The notes beneath the pieces were generated by a model. The model did not search any database. It was not told the origin of the DNA and saw nothing but the letters and a program-made list of their open reading frames with translations. From the NCBI GenBank assembly GCA_015069495.1, contig SVIN01000001.1, forward strand, positions 45,711-109,710: 64,000 nt of DNA. The letters run 5' to 3'. Positions 52,633 through 60,451 of the stretch are shown here, piece after piece (the stretch's first letter is position 1; every line of letters starts with the position of its first letter). A program made the position numbers and the translations under genes. Source of the stretch: Clostridiales bacterium. GTDB taxonomy: Bacteria > Bacillota > Clostridia > Christensenellales > Borkfalkiaceae.

Positions 52633-52763
52633 CTTTTGGCTATGGCAGAAGATGCAAACAAGCTTCGTTTAAGGCTTATTCGGTTTAACCCTTATCAGGC
52701 TTTTGCAACCGCGTGCGACGCGCTGTAGTTTGCAGTATTTTGCCGTCAAAAATCAAGCAGGCC

Positions 52764-53435
52764 TTATTTCTCCTCAAAGGTTAAATAGGATGCGGGATCT
52801 ACCTGCTTGCCGTCCTTTCTGATTTCAAAATGCAAGTGCGCGCCGTCCTTATATTCTTCCCCCGTCGCTTCCGCCACCGTAGCAATTATGTCACCGCGGG
52901 AAACTTGCGCGCCTACCGTCAACCCCTCGTTTGGCGTGATAAAACGGTATACCGTTTTTACTCCGTCGCCATGATTGATGGTGATCTCCGTGCCCGTCAA
53001 GACGTCGTCCTTATAGATACTTTCCACCACACCGTCGTCAACCGCCAAGACCTGCGCGCCTACCGTTGCGGTAAAATCCACCCCTTGGTGTTCGTAATAT
53101 TTATCCAAAGTCACGTTGTGGTAAAATCCGTAATCATGGATAATCGATACCGTTTCCAAGGGCATTTGCATCCCTTCGGGCGTATTGACAACGGGTTCGT
53201 TATTTTCACCGCTGTCCTTATCGTTCGCCTCAGGTCTTTCACTAGTCTGGTCCATGGAAACCCCAGGCTGGTTTGCGGTCGGGTCATCCACCGTGTTTTG
53301 ATTGGGTACAAGCACCGCCACGAGAATAATCGCAACCAAAGTCAACGCGCAACCAATGGCAGTCAATAGATAAAATTTCTTTTCCCGCGTCATCGCCATA
53401 CCCTTTTTCTTTTCGCTTCCGTTTTGTTCTTTCAT
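52764..53435 (-). CDS. spoIIQ: SpoIIQ-like membrane-anchored M23 (LytM) peptidase
   Basis: A 223-residue protein: cytoplasmic basic start, one helix (FYLLTAIGCALTLVAIILVAVLV), a flexible acidic linker, then a LytM domain at about 110-220. The zinc ligands appear intact (YEHQGVDF and AHLHFEI), as in clostridial SpoIIQ, which may keep peptidoglycan-hydrolase activity. In Bacillota SpoIIQ pairs with SpoIIIAH in the forespore channel. The name rests on architecture, the sigma-F/G-like promoter at 53471-53499 and the YwmB-like neighbour; a general M23 protein is the alternative. Confidence 0.7.
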   Translation of the reverse strand: MKEQNGSEKKKGMAMTREKKFYLLTAIGCALTLVAIILVAVLVPNQNTVDDPTANQPGVSMDQTSERPEANDKDSGENNEPVVNTPEGMQMPLETVSIIHDYGFYHNVTLDKYYEHQGVDFTATVGAQVLAVDDGVVESIYKDDVLTGTEITINHGDGVKTVYRFITPNEGLTVGAQVSRGDIIATVAEATGEEYKDGAHLHFEIRKDGKQVDPASYLTFEEK

Positions 53436-53470
53436 TTCTTTCTATCCTCCGAAAATCGTTTTGTATGTAA

Positions 53471-53499
53471 ATTCTTCCCCGACAATTTTACCTTTATAC
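53471..53499 (-). promoter_or_regulatory. Possible sigma-F/G promoter of the SpoIIQ-like gene
   Basis: On the minus strand GTATA, a 15-nt spacer and GGGAAGAAT, matching the forespore consensus GYATA and GGnnAnAnT. 36 bp before the start. Confidence 0.45.
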
Positions 53500-53521
53500 C
53501 TGCTATGGTAAAAAATTTTAC

Positions 53522-53977
53522 TTAATACCCGCCGAAAATCATCGGTGTCCCCACCGACAAACAAGTTTCCCCTACCGCAACGTGAAGATTGACCTTTTGC
53601 CCGTACAGCCACACGCTATCCGACCATGCGGAAACGTACGCGTAATAGCATACAATGCCGTTTGCTTCCTCGCGAAATAAAATTTCCGCTTGGTATTTCC
53701 GCGCGATTTCCTCAGCAATTTCTTCTTTTGACAGCACTCTGCCGTCGGTATAGGCGGAAAGTTCCGTCTGCACGCTTTCCCCTTTCACACGCGCAAGGTC
53801 GAATAATGAAAGGCTGTTTTTTTGCAATCCTTGCGAGGACGCGCTGTCTAAAAAATAACTCCGAATTCCCTGGATATCCGCAAAGCGGGTGCAGTTTACA
53901 GATTTCACCAAAATACAACAGCTTAAGGCGATTGCCAATGCCAAACACGTGCATAAAAAATTACGAAACCGAGCCAT
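53522..53977 (-). CDS. YwmB-like (DUF1779) secreted protein
   Basis: A 151-residue protein with an N-terminal signal/anchor (FLCTCLALAIALSCCILV) and a C-terminal block ending VNLHVAVGETCLSVGTPMIFGGY-like (VNLHVAVG and GTPMIFGGY), the YwmB ending. It is shorter than Bacillus YwmB (about 240). In Bacillus ywmB stands beside spoIID and spoIIQ; here the order is ywmB then spoIIQ, and no spoIID is found. The Shine-Dalgarno GGAGGG lies in the 3' stem of the upstream terminator hairpin. Confidence 0.5.
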   Translation of the reverse strand: MARFRNFLCTCLALAIALSCCILVKSVNCTRFADIQGIRSYFLDSASSQGLQKNSLSLFDLARVKGESVQTELSAYTDGRVLSKEEIAEEIARKYQAEILFREEANGIVCYYAYVSAWSDSVWLYGQKVNLHVAVGETCLSVGTPMIFGGY

Positions 53978-54022
53978 AAAAAAATCCCTCCCACGGCGTT
54001 TATGGACACCGTGAAAGGGATT
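53978..54022 (-). terminator. hit terminator holding the ywmB-like ribosome binding site
   Basis: AATCCCTTTCACGG and CCGTGGGAGGGATT pair on the minus strand and T7 follows, directly abutting the next ATG. The hairpin would both end hit transcription and hide the next Shine-Dalgarno. Confidence 0.75.
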
Positions 54023-54055
54023 ATTGCCTAATCGATTCTATTTTATACCGCGCGA

Positions 54056-54391
54056 TTAAAAATCACTCAACTTTTCACCGCCAAGCAAATGCACGTGCAA
54101 GTGGTGTACCGTCTGTCCGCCGTTTTCGCCTTGGTTGATAATCACGCGATACCCGTCCTGCAAGCCCAATTTTTCTTCCAATGTAGGAATGGTTTTAAAG
54201 ATGTGCTTGACGATATCCGCGCGCGCTTCGTCCATTTCCGACAACAAAGCGAAATGCGTTTTCGGTAAGCACAAATAATGTAATTTTGCCTTAGGCTCAA
54301 TGTCGCGAATGACGATCATATAATCGTCTTCATACAAACGGGGAGAAGGAATATCCCCTGCTACGATTTTACAAAAAATACAGTTTTCCAT
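54056..54391 (-). CDS. HIT-family nucleotide hydrolase
   Basis: A 111-residue HIT protein (HinT-like), hydrolysing adenosine phosphoramidates. N-terminal MENCIFCKIVAGDIPS with C-x2-C and the catalytic triad HLHVHLLGG at the end. ATG at 54391 is 9 nt after AAGGAG; two upstream in-frame ATG codons are too close. Last gene of prmA-rsmE-mtaB-hit. Confidence 0.95.
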   Translation of the reverse strand: MENCIFCKIVAGDIPSPRLYEDDYMIVIRDIEPKAKLHYLCLPKTHFALLSEMDEARADIVKHIFKTIPTLEEKLGLQDGYRVIINQGENGGQTVHHLHVHLLGGEKLSDF

Positions 54392-54408
54392 CATCAACAT
54401 CTCCTTTT

Positions 54409-55665
54409 TTATTCATCTATCGTTGCCAAAACGCCGTCCTTAAACAAGCGTTCAACGCATACCTGGGTGGGGCGTTTTGACATTTCACCCTGTACGTATA
54501 CGCGGATATAGTTTTCCGAATACCCTTCGGTATACCCCTTGATACAGTTTTCAGGCACCATCTCCAATCTCTGCCCGACAAAGCGTTGCATGTACTTCGT
54601 TTTCTCGTCCGCGCCTTTAGTAAGCAAGCGTTCGACACGCTCCTTTTTCAGTGCAAACGGCAGTTCTTTATACTTCTTATACGCATTCGTTCCCTCTCTG
54701 GGGGAGTAGGGGAAAGCGTGGATTTGTGCAAACCCCGCTTCTTCCACGATGCGCATGGACTCGGCAAAATCCTCTTCCGTTTCCGTTGGAAATCCCACAA
54801 TGATATCGGTGGTAATCGCCGCATTTGGAAAGGTTTCGTAAATCATACGGCACTTCTCCAAATACTCCTCGCGGGTGTAATGGCGGTTCATTGATTTCAA
54901 TACTTTATCCGATCCGCTTTGCAAAGAAAGGTGGAATTGCGGAGCAAAGGACTTCACTTCTTTCAACGCGTTTAAAAAGCGGGGCGTGATGAGGCTGACT
55001 TCCAACGAACCCAAGCGAATACGCGTGTTCGCGTCTTTCACCGCCAACATCAAATCGGCAAGGTCGCGCCCCTGTTCATCCTTGTATTCGGACACGTCAA
55101 TCCCCGTCACCACCGTTTCCTGCGCGGTGCTTTGTAAAATTTCCGCCGCCGCGCTTTCTAACAAGCGAGAACGGCTTCGACCGCGCAAATACGGGATAAC
55201 ACAATAGGAACAAAACCGATTGCAACCGTCTTGAATTTTGACAAAGTTGCGAGTTTTTAAGCATTCGGGCAGGGGCATTTCCTCATAAGTTTTTTCCTCT
55301 TCCAAGCAAATTCCGCCCTCGTTTTCAAAGCCCGCCGTGACGATTTCCAATACTTTATTTTTCCGTTGCGCACCCGTCACCGCGTACACGGTATCTCCTT
55401 TTTGGGCAAAATCGGCGGGAGATTTCTCCGAAGCGCAACCGCAAACGATGATTTTCGCTGTGGGATTGCACTTGATTGCTTTACCCACCGTCTGACGGCT
55501 TTTACGTTCGGCTTCCGCGGTCACGGCGCAGGTATTTATCACGTATAAATCCGCAGGGACAAGTTCCCGCGAGACCTCGTAGCCAAGGTCTTCCAAACCA
55601 CGGATAATCGACCCGCTTTCCACGTCGTTGACTTTACAGCCAAGGGTATACACCACCGCTTTCAT
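54409..55665 (-). CDS. mtaB: tRNA (t6A37) methylthiotransferase MtaB
   Basis: A 418-residue radical SAM enzyme that converts t6A to ms2t6A at position 37 of tRNAs. An N-terminal UPF0004 domain (TLGCKVNDVES and INTCAVTAEAERKS), the radical SAM motif CNRFCSYC and a C-terminal TRAM domain (KYMQRFVGQ onward). Overlaps the rsmE stop by 4 bp (ATGA). Confidence 0.95.
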   Translation of the reverse strand: MKAVVYTLGCKVNDVESGSIIRGLEDLGYEVSRELVPADLYVINTCAVTAEAERKSRQTVGKAIKCNPTAKIIVCGCASEKSPADFAQKGDTVYAVTGAQRKNKVLEIVTAGFENEGGICLEEEKTYEEMPLPECLKTRNFVKIQDGCNRFCSYCVIPYLRGRSRSRLLESAAAEILQSTAQETVVTGIDVSEYKDEQGRDLADLMLAVKDANTRIRLGSLEVSLITPRFLNALKEVKSFAPQFHLSLQSGSDKVLKSMNRHYTREEYLEKCRMIYETFPNAAITTDIIVGFPTETEEDFAESMRIVEEAGFAQIHAFPYSPREGTNAYKKYKELPFALKKERVERLLTKGADEKTKYMQRFVGQRLEMVPENCIKGYTEGYSENYIRVYVQGEMSKRPTQVCVERLFKDGVLATIDE

Positions 55666-56381
55666 CGCAATTCCCCCAAAGCAAACATGACCACCGAGGT
55701 CAATGCAACCGCCGCCGTTTCCGCGCGTAAAATACGTTTTCCGAGGGTGATTGAGGCAAAGCCTTGGTCGTTGGCAAGCAGTTCTTCCTCGCGGGAAAAA
55801 CCGCCCTCACTGCCGATCACGATGGCGGTACTGCCTTGTAAAGTCGCTACGTCGCATTTGCTTTCCGTTGCAAATTCACACGCAAATAATTTATTGTCAT
55901 AGCCATCCGCGTAGCCAAGCGCTTTGTCGAAGCTGTCAAAATAGACCACTTCGGGCGCAGTCGCGCGCAGGCATTGTTTCGCCGCTTCTTTGGAGACTTT
56001 GTTCAAGCGTTCCAACTTGTTCGCGTTCATGTATGCGGAAGAAAATTCAGACGAGAAGACACCGATTTTTTTTACACCGAGTTCCACCGCCTTTTGCACG
56101 ATGAACTCGTTTTTGTCCGCATTTTTTAAATAGCCAAACAGCAGACAAACGTCTGCGTTAGGTTCGCGGTCACCCGCTTCACAGCGTACCACGTTCAACA
56201 GCATACGCTTTTTTTCCACGCTTGCGATGACTGCAGTATATTCGTTTCCGCTGTTGTCAAGCAAAATGACTTCGTCGCCTGCAGACAGACGAAGTACGTT
56301 TTTTGCGTGTTCAAATTCTTCCCCGCAAAGCTCGACCGTGTCTTCAATTTTATCGACAAAAAAACGTTTCAACCCAGACAT
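55662..56381 (-). CDS. rsmE: 16S rRNA (uracil-1498-N3)-methyltransferase RsmE
   Basis: A 239-residue SPOUT methyltransferase that modifies U1498 in helix 44. The N-terminal PUA-like domain precedes the knot signature (VIGSEGGFSREEE and ITLGKRILRAETAAV). AAGGGG precedes the ATG. Confidence 0.96.
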   Translation of the reverse strand: MSGLKRFFVDKIEDTVELCGEEFEHAKNVLRLSAGDEVILLDNSGNEYTAVIASVEKKRMLLNVVRCEAGDREPNADVCLLFGYLKNADKNEFIVQKAVELGVKKIGVFSSEFSSAYMNANKLERLNKVSKEAAKQCLRATAPEVVYFDSFDKALGYADGYDNKLFACEFATESKCDVATLQGSTAIVIGSEGGFSREEELLANDQGFASITLGKRILRAETAAVALTSVVMFALGELR

Positions 56382-56390
56382 GGTATCCCC

Positions 56391-57338
56391 TTATGCGTGT
56401 TTTAAGACAAGTGCGAACCATTCGCCCTTGCGCTTTTCAAAGGCCACCTGCATACCCACTGCCTCGTAGGCTTGCTTCACCATTTCCAAACGGCTTTCGA
56501 TGATACCGCTCAAAATCAGCACCCCGTCCTTTTTGAGGTTTTTAGGAATGGAAGGTGCAAGCATTTTTAAAACTTCACCCGTGATATTCGCCATCATGAT
56601 ATCCCCTTGCACGTCCGTGTTTTCGAGGAGATTAGAATGCGCAACCACCGTTTTACCGTCTACGTTGTTGAGTTTTGCGTTATGCAAAGAACTTTCCACC
56701 GCAATCGGGTCAATGTCGGTCAGGTATGCCTTTTCCGCACCCAACTTGATGGCAGAAATCCCCAAAATTCCGCTTCCGCAACCTACGTCAATGCAGACGG
56801 AAGAAGGTGTGATGTATTCTTGCATCAATTCCACACACATGGAAGTAGTTTCGTGTTCACCAGTACCGAACGCCATATTCGAATCGAGCAACACCACGTG
56901 TTCATTTTCCGCGGGGGTATAGTCAATCCATTCGGGCACGACAACGATTGCACCGAGGTGAATGGGACGGAAGTGCTTTTTCCACACGTCAATCCAATCG
57001 TCACCGTCCACCAAACGCTTGGTGTCTTCCAACGTACCGAAGCTAAGGAACCCCTCACTGCGGTCTTTCGCATCGGAAATATCGCGTAAAATGGAAGCGA
57101 CCACTTCGCCCGCGATATCTTCGGCAACGTAGCATTTTACAAGCACGTCGGAAGGTTTATCGGCGGTCAAGTCATCGTCCATGTAGTCCCAAAAAGTGCT
57201 TTCTTTGGCGGTTTGCAGGGCGATGATATCCGCGCGGTCGCAGATGGTGACACCGTAATCGGTGTAATTCCACATAATGTCGGAAATAATTTCGCTTGCT
57301 TCCGTTGTGGTATGGATTGTTAATTCGATATATTTCAT
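56391..57338 (-). CDS. prmA: Ribosomal protein L11 methyltransferase
   Basis: A 315-residue SAM-dependent enzyme that methylates L11. N-terminal substrate domain, then the SAM site (CIDVGCGSGILGISAIKLGA, read as DVGCGSGIL), MAFGTGEHETT and MANITGEVL. AGAGGT precedes the ATG. First of prmA-rsmE-mtaB-hit; no dnaJ or dnaK upstream although grpE lies 5 kb away. Confidence 0.96.
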   Translation of the reverse strand: MKYIELTIHTTTEASEIISDIMWNYTDYGVTICDRADIIALQTAKESTFWDYMDDDLTADKPSDVLVKCYVAEDIAGEVVASILRDISDAKDRSEGFLSFGTLEDTKRLVDGDDWIDVWKKHFRPIHLGAIVVVPEWIDYTPAENEHVVLLDSNMAFGTGEHETTSMCVELMQEYITPSSVCIDVGCGSGILGISAIKLGAEKAYLTDIDPIAVESSLHNAKLNNVDGKTVVAHSNLLENTDVQGDIMMANITGEVLKMLAPSIPKNLKKDGVLILSGIIESRLEMVKQAYEAVGMQVAFEKRKGEWFALVLKHA

Positions 57339-57361
57339 AATTGTTTACCTCTTTTGTTCAT

Positions 57362-57390
57362 ATTATACCACGCCAAAAGCATTTTGGCAA
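57362..57390 (-). promoter_or_regulatory. prmA promoter with overlapping palindrome
   Basis: TTGCCA, a 17-nt spacer ending GCGTGG, and TATAAT on the minus strand. GCCAAAAGCATTTTGGC (57372-57388) is a palindrome over the -35 and spacer and could be an operator. Confidence 0.75.
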
Positions 57391-57403
57391 GTATTTATAA
57401 GGT

Positions 57404-57433
57404 AAAAGGCTACACGAAACCGCATAGCCTTTT
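57404..57433 (-). terminator. Terminator upstream of prmA
   Basis: AAAAGGCTA and TAGCCTTTT pair on the minus strand. It ends the region after fucI and the repeats; the U-run is short. Confidence 0.55.
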
Positions 57434-57456
57434 ATGTTAATACTTATTTGATACAG

Positions 57457-57722
57457 TACGAATCCGTAAGTGCGTAGACCAACCTGACGTTGGACGCAGA
57501 TAGAGTACGGATCCGTAAGTGCGTAGACCAACCTGACGTTGGACGCAGTAAGGTGTCTTTTCGCACGTGTTTATAGGTAGACTCGTCCATACCCGATACA
57601 GTACGCAACTGTAAGTGTGTAGACCAACCTGACGTTGGACGCAGATAGAGTACGGAGCCGTAAGTGTATAGACCAACCTGACGTTGGACGCAGATCCAGT
57701 ACGAATCCGTAAGTGCGTAGAT
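57457..57722 (-). repeat. Family C tandem array, 49-bp unit
   Basis: Units start TACGRATCCGTAAG (57457, 57506, 57602, 57651, 57700) and contain TGCGTAGA, CCAACCTGACGTTGG and ACGCAG. Spacing is 49 bp except for a 47-bp insertion at 57551-57601 that carries AAGGTGTCTTTTCG. Each unit forms two nested hairpins. Confidence 0.85.
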
Positions 57723-57831
57723 ACGAGTAGTTCAAGGAGCCGCGAGCACGACGATGGGAGTGTACATAAGCGTACACGACCAAGGCGCGCGGAGCGGCGA
57801 CGAAGAAAGACGACGTATATACGCGCTTACC
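57708..57831 (-). repeat. Family B structured element B4, abutting the fucI stop codon
   Basis: The left arm GTAAGTGCGTAGATACG pairs with the complementary arm next to the fucI stop, with 2 mismatches in 17. Central hairpin GTGTAC-ATAAGC-GTACAC. The left arm is the start of the tandem unit that precedes it. The gap 57339-57831 has these repeats only. Confidence 0.8.
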
Positions 57832-59634
57832 TTACTTCTTGTACAAAGGACCGTACGCCGCACACGCCCTATAATCCTGCCCTTCCTTATCCATGCCGAA
57901 AGCATTCCAAGCAGCGGGACGATAGATATCATCTTCGGGAACGTTGTGCATGCAAACGGGAATACGGAGCATCGAACACATCGTGATGAGGTCCGCACCG
58001 ATATGACCGTAGGAGATCGCACCGTGGTTTGCACCCCAGTTGTTCATAACTTCATAAGCGGTCTTGAAAGGGCTGCCTTCCTTGCCGTCGCAACGAGGCG
58101 CGAACCAAGTGCAAGGCCAAGTATAGTCCGTTCTCTTCCACAATTTGTGGGTAACCTCGTCGGGTACGTTTACCGTCCAACCTTCTGCGATTTGCATCAC
58201 GGGACCAAGACCCTTTACCATATTCAAACGAATCATCGTGCAAGGCATTTCCGCACGCGTTACAAAACGGGACGAATACCCGCCGCCACGGAAATACCCG
58301 AGGTCAGCATACGGCCAGGTCGTTGCTTTCATGCAAGCGTCGATATCCGCATCCGTCATGTTCCACCACTGTTTCATCACAGCGTTGCCGTTTTCGTCTT
58401 TCACTTCACCGCAAGCGTCTACGCATGCCGCGCCCGAGTTGATAAGGTGAATAAAGCCATTCGCTTCCTTTGCCTTGCCGTCAATATCATAATCGGTTAC
58501 GCGCTTGATGGCTTCACCGCTCCAATAGGTACGAACGTCTGCGAAAATCTGCGCTCTGCCCGTAAGGAGCTTCATGAATAACATGCAAACACCGTTCAAG
58601 GTATCGTTTTCGGTTGCGAGAACGAAGGGTTCGCGTGCACCGTTCCAGTCGAACGAGGAGTTCAAAATCGATTCGGGGAAGTCACAGTTGGGGTAGAAAT
58701 CCGTCCACTGTCTTTGGCCTTGGAAACCAGCCGCGATTGCGTTGTGACCAACCATTTCTTCTTCTGCGCCTTCGGGAAGGTTGGGGTTGCCATTCATCAA
58801 ATCCTTGATGATGCACGCCATTTTTGCCGTGAATTCCCAATCCTTTTCTTTCTGTTCAGGGGTACGTTGCAATTCTTCGGGGTTCTTATCGAAATCGGAG
58901 TTGCATTTTGCCTTAATCCAAGCAAGCGCCTTTTGATATTCTGCTTCGTCGTAAATACCTTCAGACATTCGGCGGATAATTTCTACTTCGTCCACCGATT
59001 CCACACGCATACCAAGATAATCTTCAAACATCGCTACGTCTACGATAGAACCTGCGATACCCATACAAATCGAACCGATTTGCAGGTAGGATTTACCGCG
59101 CATCGTTGCTACGGCAACCGCCGCGCGTGCAAAACGCAAGATTTTTTCGGAAACGTCCGCAGGGATGGTTGTATCGTCCAAATCCTGCACGTCATGACCA
59201 TAGATACCAAATGCAGGCAAACCTTTTTGCGCGTGACCTGCGAGCACTGCCGCAAGGTAAACTGCACCGGGACGTTCGGTACCGTTGAAGCCCCAAACCG
59301 CCTTGATGGTATTCGGGTCCATATCCATCGTTTCACTGCCGTAGCACCAACAAGGGGTTACGGTCAACGTGATGTCTACGCCTTCTTTTTTGAATTTATC
59401 TGCACAAGCAGCCGCTTCCGCAACACGGCCGATGGTGGTGTCAGCGATGACTACTTTTACAGGCTCGCCGTTGGAATAGAATACGTTGTTCGTAATCAAT
59501 TCTGCCGCACGCTTTGCCATGTTCATGGTTTGGTCTTCAAGGGATTCACGCACCTTCAAAGGACCTCTTCTACCGTCTATGGTAGGTCTGATACCGATTA
59601 CGGGATAATCCCCAATGTATCTTGATTTTGCCAT
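57832..59634 (-). CDS. fucI: L-fucose isomerase
   Basis: A 600-residue enzyme that converts L-fucose to L-fuculose (and D-arabinose to D-ribulose), the first step of fucose use. Strong family blocks: [20 protein letters not shown] (20), [42 protein letters not shown] and [25 protein letters not shown] region. AGGAGG precedes the ATG at 59634; upstream in-frame ATG codons have none. It stands alone without fucK, fucA or a transporter in the window. A palindrome over its -10 box suggests control by a repressor. Confidence 0.96.
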   Translation of the reverse strand: MAKSRYIGDYPVIGIRPTIDGRRGPLKVRESLEDQTMNMAKRAAELITNNVFYSNGEPVKVVIADTTIGRVAEAAACADKFKKEGVDITLTVTPCWCYGSETMDMDPNTIKAVWGFNGTERPGAVYLAAVLAGHAQKGLPAFGIYGHDVQDLDDTTIPADVSEKILRFARAAVAVATMRGKSYLQIGSICMGIAGSIVDVAMFEDYLGMRVESVDEVEIIRRMSEGIYDEAEYQKALAWIKAKCNSDFDKNPEELQRTPEQKEKDWEFTAKMACIIKDLMNGNPNLPEGAEEEMVGHNAIAAGFQGQRQWTDFYPNCDFPESILNSSFDWNGAREPFVLATENDTLNGVCMLFMKLLTGRAQIFADVRTYWSGEAIKRVTDYDIDGKAKEANGFIHLINSGAACVDACGEVKDENGNAVMKQWWNMTDADIDACMKATTWPYADLGYFRGGGYSSRFVTRAEMPCTMIRLNMVKGLGPVMQIAEGWTVNVPDEVTHKLWKRTDYTWPCTWFAPRCDGKEGSPFKTAYEVMNNWGANHGAISYGHIGADLITMCSMLRIPVCMHNVPEDDIYRPAAWNAFGMDKEGQDYRACAAYGPLYKK

Positions 59635-59716
59635 AAGTACTTTCCTCCTAAAAATGACAATATTTTTTATAATATGTAGGAGCATTGGTTTTGGCAGAGA
59701 ATACCCCAAACCTGCT

Positions 59717-59735
59717 CATGTTACATTATAACATG
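59717..59735. promoter_or_regulatory. Putative operator over the fucI -10 box
   Basis: CATGTTA, CATTA, TAACATG: a perfect 7-bp inverted repeat spanning the TATAAT box, where a repressor would block RNA polymerase. Confidence 0.55.
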
Positions 59736-59753
59736 GAAAAATAAGCTTGTCAA
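59725..59753 (-). promoter_or_regulatory. fucI promoter
   Basis: TTGACA, a 17-nt spacer and TATAAT on the minus strand, leaving a leader of about 85 nt. Confidence 0.85.
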
Positions 59754-59761
59754 TACTTTTG

Positions 59762-59804
59762 CAAAAAAAATATGGCGGGCGAACAATGCTCGCCCGCCAT
59801 ATTT
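59762..59804 (-). terminator. Family D palindrome with a U-run, terminator of fmdB-like gene
   Basis: AAATATGGCGGGCGA and TCGCCCGCCATATTT pair around 7 nt and T8 follows on the minus strand. It separates upstream genes from the fucI promoter 8 bp away. Confidence 0.8.
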
Positions 59805-59820
59805 TGTAATGCCTTCCTAT

Positions 59821-59985
59821 ATATGGCTTCCCTTGTGAGGGAAGCTGTCCTGAGAGTGAAACATAGTGAACCGAAGGACTGATGAGTAGTCTCTCAACGT
59901 CGAAGCAACTACTCATCCGTCACTCAACTCGTTATCACTTCGTATTCGCGACACCTTCCCTCGCAAGGGAAGGCATAAATATGGC
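59821..59985. repeat. MITE-like palindromic element of about 150 bp
   Basis: Hairpins CTTCCCTTGTGAGGGAAG and CCTTCCCTCGCAAGGGAAGG form the ends, with ACTACTCATC and GATGAGTAGT in the centre. ATATGGC flanks the element on both sides (59821-59827, 59979-59985), like a target duplication. No coding capacity. Confidence 0.65.
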
Positions 59986-60012
59986 ACGTATTGCAAAGGC
60001 GAAATATGACAA

Positions 60013-60042
60013 GGCGGGCGGTCGAATCATCGACCGCCCGCC
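60013..60042. repeat. Family D GC-rich palindrome
   Basis: GGCGGGCGGTCGA, ATCA, TCGACCGCCCGCC: a perfect 13-bp stem. Confidence 0.8.
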
Positions 60043-60045
60043 AGC

Positions 60046-60176
60046 GTTCCGCTGGACCTTGTATAGAGTGTTATGGCTCTTTCTTTATTTTATCTCGCAT
60101 ATCACAGTGAATGCACGAAACTTTCTAAAAACACGCACAAAAAGACACCTTATTGCGCCAAACCTCAGGTTGGCAA
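60046..60176 (+). repeat. Family C composite unit
   Basis: GCGTTCCGCTGGACCTTGTA, TAGAGTGTTAT, CGCATATCACAGTGAATGC, then AAAAAGACACCTTATTGC and CCTCAGGTTGG. The same series, in the same order, is found at 63040-63240. The gap 59635-60181 holds these repeats, the terminator and the fucI promoter. Confidence 0.75.
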
Positions 60177-60181
60177 CTCGC

Positions 60182-60379
60182 TCAATGACATCCACCGCAA
60201 GTCTTGCAATTGCCCGTACACTTTTTACTCGACTGCCCCGTCGAAGTATACATCGCCCCCGCATAATCGCGTTCCGTTTCCCCACCGCAATCAGGGCAAA
60301 CCACTTTGTCTGTATATACTTTCACCAATTCGTCAAATCGTTTTCCGCACGCTTTGCATTTATACTGTAAAAAAGGCAT
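60182..60379 (-). CDS. FmdB-family zinc ribbon protein
   Basis: A 65-residue protein with an N-terminal zinc ribbon (YKCKACGKRF and VVCPDCGGE), the pattern of the FmdB family of putative regulatory proteins, and a Cys-rich tail (CTGNCKTCGGCH). Role unknown. GGAGATGG precedes the ATG; promoter at 60412-60440. Confidence 0.88.
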   Translation of the reverse strand: MPFLQYKCKACGKRFDELVKVYTDKVVCPDCGGETERDYAGAMYTSTGQSSKKCTGNCKTCGGCH

Positions 60380-60411
60380 TTTTCCATCTCCGCATCCAAT
60401 TTTCTACCGCT

Positions 60412-60440
60412 ATTATACCCCCTTTCCATATTTTTTGCAA
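60412..60440 (-). promoter_or_regulatory. Promoter of the FmdB-like gene
   Basis: TTGCAA, a 17-nt spacer ending GGGGG and TATAAT on the minus strand. Confidence 0.75.
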
Positions 60441-60451
60441 GGCTTTTCTCC

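Noticed and set aside
57437..57783. ORFs of 70-79 codons in the tandem repeats near fucI
   Set aside because: They are translations of the 49-bp repeats (repeating LRPTSGWSTHLR), with no start signals.
58714..59625. 303-codon plus-strand ORF
   Set aside because: Antisense to fucI; no motif and no ribosome binding site.
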